From NCBI GenBank assembly GCA_965661115.1, contig CBFICO010000056.1:1-16114 (forward strand): DNA of 16,114 nt. The letters are read 5' to 3'. The notes under the pieces were generated by a model. The model made no database searches and had not been told where the DNA came from. It saw only the letters and a list, made by a program, of their open reading frames with translations. The stretch comes from UBA6770 sp965661115. Its GTDB lineage: Bacteria; Bacteroidota; Bacteroidia; Flavobacteriales_G; Salibacteraceae. Position 1 is the stretch's first letter; each line of letters opens with the position of its first letter. The position numbers and the translations under genes were made by a program. Below, in pieces: positions 6,903 to 13,595 of the stretch.

Positions 6903-8351
6903 TTACATACCTATTCCATAATATGCCATTTTTCCGTTTGGATAGATTCCCTCAATAAGCACCCCTCCTTGTTTGCCTATCAATTGTCTGTTCAGTTCTT
7001 CTTTGTTCTGAACGTATTTTCCATCCACTCTAACTATTATAAATCCTTCTCTTACGCCGGCTTTCATTAGTTTGCCCGATTTGAGGTCTACTACTTGAAC
7101 GCCGTTGTCTAAACTCAATCGTTTCAATAATTTTTCAGATATAGGTTCAAAATCTGCACCCAACAATATACTTACTTCAACAGCTGATTTGTCCATTAGT
7201 TCAGTGTTTCCATATTGATTTCTTAAAATAACTTCCAATTCTTTTTCTTGCCCTTTGCGATCAACGGTAACCGTTATTTTATCTCCAGGTCTAAAGTTGC
7301 TCAGCTGTTCTTGAAATTCTGGAACGTTATTTACTTTTTTACTATTCACCTTTGTAACAATATCGCCAACTTCCATACCTGCAGCTTTGGCACCACCTTT
7401 ATCTGCAACGCCCGCAATGTAAATCCCGTCGAGTAACTCTATATTTTTTTGTTTTCTAAGCTCCTCATTTATATCCTGTATTGATACTCCAACAAATGCA
7501 CGTTGAACAGCTCCAAATTCGATGAGGTCGCTTACCACCTTTTTGGTGATGTTGGCTGGAATCGCAAATGAATAGCCCGCAAAAGAACCTGTGTTTGATT
7601 TAATTGCGGCGTTAATTCCAATCAATTCACCGTTTGTATTTACAAGCGCACCTCCACTGTTACCCGGGTTAACTGCTGCATCGGTCTGTATAAAAGCCTC
7701 TACTGGGCTAATTCCAGAACGAGGGTCAGATTGAAGAATATTGATATCTCGACCTTTTGCACTAACAATACCTGCCGTTACGGTTGAGTTTAAGTTGAAT
7801 GGATTTCCAACGGCCAATACCCACTCACCAACTTTTATCTCGTCTGAGTTGGCATATTGCAGGTAAGGTAAATTCTCTTCTTTAATTTTTAATAATGCTA
7901 AATCGGTTGAGGGGTCTCGCCCTATAATTTTTGCTTCGTAGTTTTTGTTGTCGTTAAGGGTGATTTTAACTTTTTCTGCTCCTTCAATTACATGATTGTT
8001 GGTTACAATGTATCCGTCGTCTGAAATGATAACCCCTGATCCAGTTCCTTCTGGTTGCGGCATGTAACGAGGTCTTCCGTAGAGCAAATCAAAAATTGGG
8101 TTGGAGATGTAATAATCTTGGCCGCGATAAATGGTGCGAACATGTACTACACCCGCCAAAGATTTTTCGGCTGCAGCTGTAAAATCTGCTGCGCCCATAG
8201 GAGCAACACATCTTGTAAAATGTACTGGAACTTGTTTTTCTATTACGGTAGTTTGAGCTGGTGTTTCGGTCTTAAAAAATGACTCATGGACACCTAAAGC
8301 TATCAATCCACCAAAGATTGCACTTGAAATTGTTACCACTGTTTTTTTCAT
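6903..8351 (-). CDS. htrA: HtrA/Deg-family periplasmic serine protease with two PDZ domains
   Basis: Envelope quality-control protease (S1C, Do/DegQ type), 482 residues. An N-terminal hydrophobic segment (about 3-20) acts as signal peptide or anchor. The trypsin-like domain (about 55-275) carries the triad His120 (TNNHVIEG), Asp150 (DPSTDLALL) and Ser232 (GNSGGALV), so it should be active. PDZ1 spans about 285-380 (FVGVSIQ, GDIVTKVNSKKV). PDZ2 spans about 395-480 and is more divergent. I start at the ATG 8351 (MKKTVV). A TTG 24 nt upstream would place eight residues before the signal peptide and inside a perfect inverted repeat. rpoD follows 72 nt downstream on the same strand. DegP versus DegQ cannot be separated from this sequence. 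Confidence 0.95.
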   Translation of the reverse strand: MKKTVVTISSAIFGGLIALGVHESFFKTETPAQTTVIEKQVPVHFTRCVAPMGAADFTAAAEKSLAGVVHVRTIYRGQDYYISNPIFDLLYGRPRYMPQPEGTGSGVIISDDGYIVTNNHVIEGAEKVKITLNDNKNYEAKIIGRDPSTDLALLKIKEENLPYLQYANSDEIKVGEWVLAVGNPFNLNSTVTAGIVSAKGRDINILQSDPRSGISPVEAFIQTDAAVNPGNSGGALVNTNGELIGINAAIKSNTGSFAGYSFAIPANITKKVVSDLIEFGAVQRAFVGVSIQDINEELRKQKNIELLDGIYIAGVADKGGAKAAGMEVGDIVTKVNSKKVNNVPEFQEQLSNFRPGDKITVTVDRKGQEKELEVILRNQYGNTELMDKSAVEVSILLGADFEPISEKLLKRLSLDNGVQVVDLKSGKLMKAGVREGFIIVRVDGKYVQNKEELNRQLIGKQGGVLIEGIYPNGKMAYYGIGM

Positions 8352-8365
8352 TTTTCTCTGTTTTA

Positions 8366-8390
8366 AGTTATACAATACAATAGTATAACT
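8366..8390. promoter_or_regulatory. Perfect inverted repeat upstream of htrA (possible operator)
   Basis: AGTTATAC (8366-8373) and GTATAACT (8383-8390) are perfect 8-bp arms with a 9-nt spacer, ending 15 nt before the htrA ATG. A near-consensus -7 box, TACTATTG on the minus strand (8385 to 8378), lies inside it. The size and symmetry suit a dimeric repressor or response-regulator site. A regulator cannot be named. Confidence 0.5.
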
Positions 8391-8482
8391 CCGACCTATT
8401 TTATTCGTTCAATTCGCAAGGTTAAAATTGGTTAACTATTTAAAATTCAGTTAATTAACAAGTTTTTACATCACCCGAATAA

Positions 8483-8514
8483 TTGAACTTCACTATATAA
8501 AAAACGTAACTTTG
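8483..8514 (+). promoter_or_regulatory. Bacteroidota-type promoter of dapF
   Basis: TTG (8483-8485), 21-nt spacer, TAACTTTG (8507-8514), an exact TAnnTTTG match. Transcription would start near 8520, just before GGGAG and the duplicated ATGAAGTTTTA at 8537. That is the right distance for a short leader to the upstream copy, but leaves about 160 nt to the present dapF start. Confidence 0.65.
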
Positions 8515-8531
8515 TAGCCATAGTTGGGAGA

Positions 8532-8547
8532 AAAAAATGAAGTTTTA
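8532..8547 (+). repeat. Upstream copy of the dapF start-region direct repeat; three-codon ORF
   Basis: AAAAAATGAAGTTTTA at 8532-8547 is identical over 16 bases to 8678-8693, which contains the dapF start. In this copy the frame is ATG (8537) AAG TTT TAA, a minimal ORF. The pair is offset by 146 nt and brackets the palindromic repeat at 8587-8652. Confidence 0.8.
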
Positions 8548-8586
8548 AAGAAGGTTGTTGGTTAAGGATTGATATTTAATATCCTA

Positions 8587-8652
8587 CGTCATTCTCGAGA
8601 AGTCGCGAATCTCAAGTCGTATTCTTAGATTCCTGCTTTCGCTAGAATGACG
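8587..8652. repeat. 66-bp palindromic repeat, CGTCATTCC family
   Basis: CGTCATTCT (8587-8595) and AGAATGACG (8644-8652) are perfect ends. The two arms match for most of about 29 bases each, including GAATCT on the left and the complement AGATTC on the right, so the RNA would fold as one long imperfect hairpin in the dapF leader. It belongs to the same family as 5901-5926 and 9537-9584. Confidence 0.75.
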
Positions 8653-8677
8653 AAACCCTTCCGCATTTGAATGACTG

Positions 8678-8693
8678 AAAAAATGAAGTTTTA
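8678..8693 (+). repeat. Downstream copy of the dapF start-region direct repeat
   Basis: This copy is identical to 8532-8547 and contains the ATG at 8683 that I take as the dapF start. After the shared 16 bases the copies diverge: CAAATACC here continues the gene, AAGAAGG follows the upstream copy. Confidence 0.8.
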
Positions 8694-9468
8694 CAAATAC
8701 CAAGGAGCAGGGAATGATTTTGTGATGATTGATGATAGATCATTGCAATACAAATCAGGTGAAAATCTGACCACCGAACAAATTGCAAGAATTTGTGATC
8801 GACATTTTGGTGTAGGAGGAGATGGTTTAATCCTGTTGGAAAACGATGACCAAGCAGATTTTAAGATGGTGTATTTCAATTCTGACGGGAACGAAAGTAC
8901 CATGTGCGGAAATGGAGGAAGGTGCATTGTTGCTTTTGCAAAACACCTGAATGTTTTTGAAGGCAATTCCTGCTCGTTTAAAGCCATTGATGGATTGCAT
9001 GAAGCTACAATTGATGGCAATCTAGTAGATTTAAAAATGATTAATGTAGCCAATATTGAAAAAATTGGCGACGATTATTTTTTAGACACCGGCTCGCCAC
9101 ACTACGTGTCGTTTTGTGAATCTGTAAAAGACCTTGACCTAATAACCGAGGCTAAAAAAATTAGATACAACGATAGATTTTCTGCTGAAGGAACCAATGT
9201 AAATTTTGTAACTGCCACCAATGAAAAACTGTTGGTAAGAACTTACGAAAGAGGAGTAGAAAACGAAACCTTGGCCTGCGGTACAGGAGTAACAGCAGTT
9301 GCTTTAGTTGCAGAACTTTTGGGTAAAAACACCCACGAGAATGCATCGCAAATTGAAGCAATGGGTGGGCATTTGAGAATAGCTTACGAAAAGGTACAAC
9401 AAGGATTTAAGAACATTTGGCTTAAAGGACCAACAGAGCAAGTCTTTAAAGGGGATTTCCCTCTTTAA
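8683..9468 (+). CDS. dapF: Diaminopimelate epimerase
   Basis: Converts LL- to meso-diaminopimelate, the PLP-independent step that feeds lysine synthesis and peptidoglycan cross-linking; cytoplasmic. The protein has 261 residues, normal for the family. The N-terminus MKFYKYQGAGNDFVMID is the family opening. The two catalytic cysteines are Cys75 in STMCGNGGRC and Cys199 in ETLACGTGVTAVA. GGDGLI and the substrate-binding DTGSPHYV are also present. I prefer the ATG at 8683: it gives the usual N-terminus, is preceded by five A residues as is favoured in this phylum, and lies in the duplicated start region. An in-frame ATG at 8671 would add only MTEK and cannot be excluded. The gene is convergent with the helicase gene downstream. 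Confidence 0.95.
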   Translation: MKFYKYQGAGNDFVMIDDRSLQYKSGENLTTEQIARICDRHFGVGGDGLILLENDDQADFKMVYFNSDGNESTMCGNGGRCIVAFAKHLNVFEGNSCSFKAIDGLHEATIDGNLVDLKMINVANIEKIGDDYFLDTGSPHYVSFCESVKDLDLITEAKKIRYNDRFSAEGTNVNFVTATNEKLLVRTYERGVENETLACGTGVTAVALVAELLGKNTHENASQIEAMGGHLRIAYEKVQQGFKNIWLKGPTEQVFKGDFPL

Positions 9469-9536
9469 GACTGTCTGTAGTTATCCTGATCTTACTTGAT
9501 GTAGGTATTAGTTTTCAATAAGAGTCCCTTGAGTGC

Positions 9537-9584
9537 CGTCATTTTCGCTCAATTAAACAGATTCCTGCCTGCGCAGGAATGACG
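9537..9584. repeat. Palindromic repeat, CGTCATTCC family, between convergent genes
   Basis: CGTCATT at the left end and AATGACG at the right end bound the unit. Within it ATTCCTGC (9561-9568), loop CTGC, GCAGGAAT (9573-9580) is a perfect 8-bp hairpin. It lies between the convergent 3' ends of dapF and the helicase gene, 24 nt beyond the helicase stop. It may serve as a bidirectional 3'-end structure, but there is no T-run on either side. Confidence 0.75.
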
Positions 9585-9608
9585 AGATATCAAAGTCGTT
9601 GCTGAACT

Positions 9609-10889
9609 TTAAGCAACTTTTGGATCAACAAAAGTGTAGGCTTTACCTTTTTTACCCGCGCGACCTGTTCTACCAATTCTGTGAATGTAGCTATCAAAAT
9701 TCATCGGCAGTTGGTAATTGATTACATGAGTAACGTCAGAAACGTCTAGCCCTCTAGCAGCAACATCGGTAGCCACTAACACGCGCACTTTTCCTTCTTT
9801 AAAACGGTTCAAGGCATTTTGTCGGGCATTTTGAGTTTTGTTACCGTGAATTTCATCGGCCTTGATACCCTTTTTATTGAGCATAGCGGTTAACTTTTTT
9901 ACCCTGAATTTTGCCTCTTCAAAAATCAACAACTTGTCCATATTTTCAGAATCCATTAAGTCTAAAAGCGTGTTGAATTTATTTTCACCGGGTTTGATAT
10001 GCACCACTTCTTGATCAATGTGATCCCCAGCCGTTTCTCCATTGCTCACCTTAACGGTAATTGGTTGATTCAAAATTGAATTAATAAAAGGCTCCTGTTT
10101 TTTATCTAATGTGGCAGAAAATAACAAGGTATGTTTTCTGTTTTTCATCAACTGCAAGGTCTTTTTTACATCGTTTATGAAACCCATATCCAACATTCTG
10201 TCAAACTCATCCAATACTAAAGTGTGTACATGAGTCAATTTAAAGGCATTACGGCTTTCCAAGTCCAACAACCTTCCTGGAGTGGCAATAATTACATGCG
10301 GCGTTCTGCGTAAATTTCTGAAGTCGGTGTTGATATTGGTACCACCAATAAAACACGAACTGTATAAACCCAGTCCTTTGGCCATGCTTTTAAACTCATC
10401 CTGAATTTGTGTTGCCAATTCTCTCGTAGGAGCCATAATTAACGCATAGGTTTTGTTTTTAGGTGGTCGTTTTAGCATTTGCTCAATCATTGGAATTAAA
10501 AACGCACCCGTTTTTCCAGTTCCTGTTTGGGCAATTCCTAAGAGGTCTTTCCCTTCAAGTAAAGATTCTAACGTTCTGTCCTGAATTTCTGAAGGACGTT
10601 CAAAACCTTTTTGTTTTAAAAGTGCTTTTAACTTATGGTTAATGGGTATTTCGTTGAAGGTTCGGTCGGCTCTAAAGTCAACCACTTCTTGCTCAACAGC
10701 TTTCTTTACCAACATTGCTGGATCAAGTTTTGATACCTGTTTGGCCTTCTTTGATTTGTTGTTTCTTCTGTCTTTTTTTACAACTGGTTTGTTCTTTCCG
10801 TTCGTGTTTTTCATTCGGTTTCCAGCCAGTTTGTTGTTTGATGATCGATTGTTTTTTCGTTGATCGTTTTTCATTTTGAATGTATTCAT
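9609..10889 (-). CDS. DEAD-box ATP-dependent RNA helicase with basic N-terminal tail
   Basis: Cytoplasmic RNA helicase, 426 residues from the ATG at 10889. Residues 1-55 are a Lys/Asn/Arg-rich, disordered-looking tail likely to bind RNA. The Q motif follows (Phe96 to Gln103), then AQTGTGKT (120-127), APTRELA, TPGR (203-206), DEFD (227-230, Phe in place of Ala), SAT (258-260), VATDVAARGLD (372-382) and HRIGRTGR (403-410). All catalytic motifs are intact. The protein ends 16 residues after HRIGRTGR, at YTFVDPKVA. It lacks the final helix usual in RhlE/CsdA-type helicases, and the basic tail usually found at the C-terminus is at the other end. A GTG at 10943 or an ATG at 10874 are alternative starts. 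The long leader upstream suggests post-transcriptional control. Family sure, exact RNA target unknown. Confidence 0.93.
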   Translation of the reverse strand: MNTFKMKNDQRKNNRSSNNKLAGNRMKNTNGKNKPVVKKDRRNNKSKKAKQVSKLDPAMLVKKAVEQEVVDFRADRTFNEIPINHKLKALLKQKGFERPSEIQDRTLESLLEGKDLLGIAQTGTGKTGAFLIPMIEQMLKRPPKNKTYALIMAPTRELATQIQDEFKSMAKGLGLYSSCFIGGTNINTDFRNLRRTPHVIIATPGRLLDLESRNAFKLTHVHTLVLDEFDRMLDMGFINDVKKTLQLMKNRKHTLLFSATLDKKQEPFINSILNQPITVKVSNGETAGDHIDQEVVHIKPGENKFNTLLDLMDSENMDKLLIFEEAKFRVKKLTAMLNKKGIKADEIHGNKTQNARQNALNRFKEGKVRVLVATDVAARGLDVSDVTHVINYQLPMNFDSYIHRIGRTGRAGKKGKAYTFVDPKVA

Positions 10890-10906
10890 ATAAATGTTTC
10901 GCTCAT
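10886..10906 (-). promoter_or_regulatory. Possible six-codon upstream ORF coupled to the helicase start
   Basis: On the minus strand an ATG at 10906 opens a frame reading MSETFI and stops at TGA (10888-10886). The TGA overlaps the helicase ATG (10889-10887) in an ATGA arrangement, which would suit translational coupling. The ATG lies inside the hairpin at 10901-10923. This could be chance, since the frame is very short. Confidence 0.3.
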
Positions 10907-10923
10907 GGCAAATACGCCTGAGC
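10901..10923 (-). promoter_or_regulatory. Leader hairpin before the helicase start
   Basis: GCTCA (10901-10905) pairs with TGAGC (10919-10923) and GGC (10907-10909) with GCC (10916-10918), with one bulged base and a 6-nt loop. It ends 11 nt before the helicase ATG, close enough to affect ribosome access, and would be expected to be more stable at low temperature. Confidence 0.4.
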
Positions 10924-11090
10924 TTTTGTAGTTGAATGAGCACTGCGCTGTACTTATTCGCAATAAAATTTTGATTTTAATTTGGAAACGTTTCGTTAAC
11001 TGCGCTAGGCCATTGAGCGTCTCATATTTCCTATTTACAGAACTTCAGTTTTTTGTGCTTAGGATGTTATTCCTTGTTCGGAATCGGCAG

Positions 11091-11098
11091 CAAAGGTA
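11091..11098 (-). promoter_or_regulatory. Candidate -7 box for the helicase gene
   Basis: TACCTTTG on the minus strand (11098 to 11091) is an exact TAnnTTTG match. No good -33 TTG lies 17-23 nt upstream. If used, transcription starts near 11084, giving a leader of about 195 nt. Confidence 0.4.
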
Positions 11099-11297
11099 GG
11101 TTTTTGATTGACAGTAATCGGAAATAGTATTTTTTGGTCAACGAATGGTTTGGTTTTATAGGTTGAGAGAACCTTACTAACAACAAGAAATCAAAAACGA
11201 AACTCTCCTCCAACTGGAGGTAACCCATGGTTTGTATTTGTGGACGGTTCAATTTGAAAACGGAACACAAGAAGCGGGTAGAGTTGTGGTCAATTGA

Positions 11298-11329
11298 AAA
11301 GCCCCACTAATTTTCATTAGCAGGGCTTT
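11298..11329 (-). terminator. Rho-independent terminator of dnaN
   Basis: AAAGCCC (11298-11304) pairs with GGGCTTT (11323-11329), and inside it CTAAT (11307-11311) pairs with ATTAG (11316-11320) around a TTTC loop. On the minus strand a T-run follows the stem. It lies 22 nt beyond the dnaN stop. Its AAAGCCC/GGGCTTT arms are the same as in the gap terminator. Confidence 0.88.
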
Positions 11330-11351
11330 CATTATTTCTTAACGTAGCTTA

Positions 11352-12476
11352 CTAGCTATTCAGCATAACTGGCATTACCAGCATAAGTAAGTTTTCGTTT
11401 TCGTCGTTGCCTTCAGCGGGTAATAATAAACCGGCTCTGTTTGGTGCAGACATTTCTAATGATACGTTTTCGGTTTCTATGTTGCTCAACATTTCAATCA
11501 AAAACCTTGAGTTAAACCCAATTTCGATATCCTCTCCTTGGTGATCGCAAGTAAGTCTTTCGTTTGCTTCGTTCGAGAAATCTAAATCCTCTGCAGAAAC
11601 ACTCAATTCGTTACCAGAAATCTTAAGTCTAACCTGGTGCGTAGTTTTATTACTGAAGATAGAAATACGCTTAATAGAACTCAAGAAAGCATTTTTAGAA
11701 ATTACCACCTTGTTAGGGTTTTCCTTCGGAATTACCGCATCGTAGTTCGGGTATTTTCCGTCAATCAATCTACAAATTAGGGTAATGTTGTTGAACTCAA
11801 AGTAGGCATTGGTATCGGTGTATTTTACCGTTACTTCTTCTTCTGTGCTCGACAATAAGCCTTTAAGTAAATTGCTTGGCTTTTTAGGAAGAATAAACGA
11901 AGCGCCTTTCTTTGCTTTTGCGTCGGTTCTTCTGTATCTAACCAATTTGTGTGCATCAGTTGCTACAAAGGTTACGTTGTCGCTGTTTAGCTCAAAGAAA
12001 ACACCAGACATTACTGGTCTTAACTCGTCGTTGCCACTAGCAAAAAGCGTTTTGTTTACCGCGTTGTACAAAATATCAGCGGTAAGGGTTAAAGAAGCTG
12101 GCGATTCTAAATCTGGCGTTTTCGGAAATTCTTCACCGTTTTGCCCAGCCAATTTGTATTTACCGTTGTCGGTAACTACTTCCACACCAAAATTATCTTC
12201 CGATACGTTGAAGGTAAGGGGCTGCTCTGGAAAAGTCTTTAAAGTATCCAACAATAATTTTGCTGGGATAGCAATATTGCCGTCCTTATCCGATTTGTCC
12301 AATTTCATTTTGGTGAAAATGGTGCTCTCTAAATCAGAAGCCGAAACGGTAAGTTCACCTTTTTTGATGTCGAATAAAAAGTTATCCAAAATAGGTAAGG
12401 TGTTCGAAGAATTAAGCACACCAGATATAGCGCTAAGTTCTTTAAGCAGGTGTGTGCTAGAAACGATAAATTTCAT
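11352..12476 (-). CDS. dnaN: DNA polymerase III sliding clamp, beta subunit
   Basis: Ring-forming processivity clamp of the replicative polymerase, 374 residues, the usual length. It has three similar domains at about 1-120, 121-245 and 246-374. MKFIVSSTHLLKELSAISGVL is the family N-terminus. LRPVMSGVFFEL, FVATDAHKLVRYRR and LIDGKYPNYDAVIP are conserved strands of domains 2 and 3. The C-terminus LMLVMPVMLNS corresponds to the MPMRL end of the family that helps to form the protein-binding pocket. I start at the ATG 12476. A GTG 24 nt upstream lies beyond the predicted transcription start. The gene has its own consensus promoter and a strong terminator, so it can be expressed independently of the gld operon that precedes it on the same strand. 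Confidence 0.97.
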   Translation of the reverse strand: MKFIVSSTHLLKELSAISGVLNSSNTLPILDNFLFDIKKGELTVSASDLESTIFTKMKLDKSDKDGNIAIPAKLLLDTLKTFPEQPLTFNVSEDNFGVEVVTDNGKYKLAGQNGEEFPKTPDLESPASLTLTADILYNAVNKTLFASGNDELRPVMSGVFFELNSDNVTFVATDAHKLVRYRRTDAKAKKGASFILPKKPSNLLKGLLSSTEEEVTVKYTDTNAYFEFNNITLICRLIDGKYPNYDAVIPKENPNKVVISKNAFLSSIKRISIFSNKTTHQVRLKISGNELSVSAEDLDFSNEANERLTCDHQGEDIEIGFNSRFLIEMLSNIETENVSLEMSAPNRAGLLLPAEGNDENENLLMLVMPVMLNS

Positions 12477-12501
12477 GTTTTTACTTTTTTTGTAAGTCAC
12501 A

Positions 12502-12532
12502 CAAATTTATCCTTAAACTCGGCAGAGGCAAA
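12502..12532 (-). promoter_or_regulatory. Bacteroidota consensus promoter of dnaN
   Basis: On the minus strand TTTG (12532 to 12529), 19-nt spacer, TAAATTTG (12509 to 12502): both boxes match the phylum consensus. This is the best promoter in the window. Transcription would start near 12495, leaving a leader of about 19 nt. This argues against the GTG at 12500 as the start codon. Confidence 0.75.
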
Positions 12533-12569
12533 ACATTAGCCAAAAATGCCTTTAGTACTTTTCAACAAG

Positions 12570-13595
12570 TTATGAGGGAGGCAAAAAGTCCTGCAAGGTC
12601 AGTGTTAGTGGGTCAAATACAAAATATTGGATGATCACAAATTCTTGGTTGTTAATAGTGGCATACATACGCTCTAAATCGTGCGGAATTTCATTTCCTT
12701 CCCAATCTTCTGCATCGTCCTTTACAGGCTTTGGGTAAGCTTTTACTTCGGTAGTTCTTCCGTTGTCTTCTTCAATGGTCCAAACGGTTTCAACTGGCGT
12801 GTTTTTTATGATTGAATCGCAATACGCTTCACTTTTGGTTTCTTCAAAGCCTTCGTAGCTAATTTTTCTGAAACGTCTTAGATAATCGTATATAACTTGA
12901 TTGTTGGGTACCGGAACCACTGTACCTGTGTTGTTCTTAAGGGTGTAACTGTTTTCGGCTGATTTGGTTATTTCAAAAGATTTGTTTTGGTCTTTTGGAT
13001 ACTCAACTTTTACGTTCTTAATGGTGGTTACTTTTTCGCCCGGAAAATACCAAATGGTGTTGTCGCGCCAGTCGTTAATTCTAGGAGAGTAGCGCGTATG
13101 TACAAACCCATAATGACCTTCAATGTGCATTAAAAACGGAACGCTAGAGTTTTCCAACAACATGTAGGTGCCCGTATTATCTTGATTTGCACCTCCTGCG
13201 TAATACACCTTGGTGGGATTTTCGGAGTTGTTTTGGTAGATTTCTACTTTGGTAGAGTTACTTGCCAGTTGCTTAACGGTATAGTCGAACCTCGATTTTG
13301 AAACCGGTGCTCTAACGGTTAATTCTTTTATGGTTTTGAGCAGATTCACCACCACGTCTTGACGGGCTCTGTAGTCTTTGTTTACCGTCCAGTTATCCCC
13401 ATCAATTCTTTCCAGTAAAACATTGTTGCTGCTTTTATCGCTCAAAAAAACTTTGGTAATACTAGCAGTGTCTTCAATGGCAAAATTGCTCAGCTGTTTT
13501 TTAATAGTTGAACTACTGTTTTTGCTACCAAAATAAACGGCAGCCGATAAACCAGCTAACACGATAATTAATCCTATGAGACCTTTATTTTTCAT
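12570..13595 (-). CDS. DUF4340-type protein in the gldFG operon
   Basis: Protein of 341 residues that resembles the DUF4340 family often found beside Gld-type ABC transporter genes. Residues 5-24 are one hydrophobic segment (signal anchor); the rest is soluble and predicted to lie outside the cytoplasm. The recognisable part is DGDNWTVNKDYRARQDVVVNLLKTIKEL (positions 65-92, with the Trp-x-Val-Asn core), the repeating feature of this family, followed by beta-rich sequence. The reading frame overlaps the end of gldG by 11 nt, so the two are probably translationally coupled. The function is not known. Location and coupling suggest it works with GldF/GldG as an envelope accessory subunit. There is no cysteine after the hydrophobic segment, so it is not a lipoprotein. 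Confidence 0.8.
   Translation of the reverse strand: MKNKGLIGLIIVLAGLSAAVYFGSKNSSSTIKKQLSNFAIEDTASITKVFLSDKSSNNVLLERIDGDNWTVNKDYRARQDVVVNLLKTIKELTVRAPVSKSRFDYTVKQLASNSTKVEIYQNNSENPTKVYYAGGANQDNTGTYMLLENSSVPFLMHIEGHYGFVHTRYSPRINDWRDNTIWYFPGEKVTTIKNVKVEYPKDQNKSFEITKSAENSYTLKNNTGTVVPVPNNQVIYDYLRRFRKISYEGFEETKSEAYCDSIIKNTPVETVWTIEEDNGRTTEVKAYPKPVKDDAEDWEGNEIPHDLERMYATINNQEFVIIQYFVFDPLTLTLQDFLPPS

Larger units (their letters stand above)
8352..8682. other. Divergent intergenic region between htrA and dapF
   Basis: About 330 bases with no real gene. From left to right it holds an inverted repeat at the htrA start, an A/T-rich stretch, a consensus promoter for dapF, a copy of the dapF start region, a 66-bp palindromic repeat, and the displaced dapF start. 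Confidence 0.7.
10890..11351. other. Intergenic region and long leader of the helicase gene
   Basis: About 460 bases with no convincing gene. The right end is the dnaN terminator. From about 11084 to 10890 it is the presumed leader of the helicase mRNA. It holds a perfect palindrome GAAACGTTTC (10985-10994) and a 5'-end hairpin ATTCC/GGAAT (11069-11084). Between 11100 and 11290 I see only a small hairpin, CCTCC-AACT-GGAGG (11207-11220). Confidence 0.55.

Noticed and set aside
8671..8673. ATG at 8671 as the dapF start
   Set aside because: It would add only MTEK before the family N-terminus. The ATG at 8683 has the A-rich upstream context and is the one present in the duplicated start region. 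It remains possible.
8691..9053. A 120-codon minus-strand open frame
   Set aside because: Antisense to the conserved N-terminal half of dapF, with no motif of its own.
11067..11270. A 67-codon minus-strand open frame in the intergenic region
   Set aside because: No recognisable motif and no promoter that fits it. It overlaps the candidate helicase promoter, and its composition looks like random A/T-rich translation.
11809..12495. A 228-codon plus-strand open frame
   Set aside because: It lies wholly antisense to dnaN, whose product is unmistakable. Its translation is Ser/Leu/Val-rich with no motif, as expected from a shadow frame.
12498..12500. GTG at 12500 as the dnaN start
   Set aside because: It lies two bases from the -7 box and upstream of the expected transcription start. 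MKFIVSS at 12476 is the family N-terminus.
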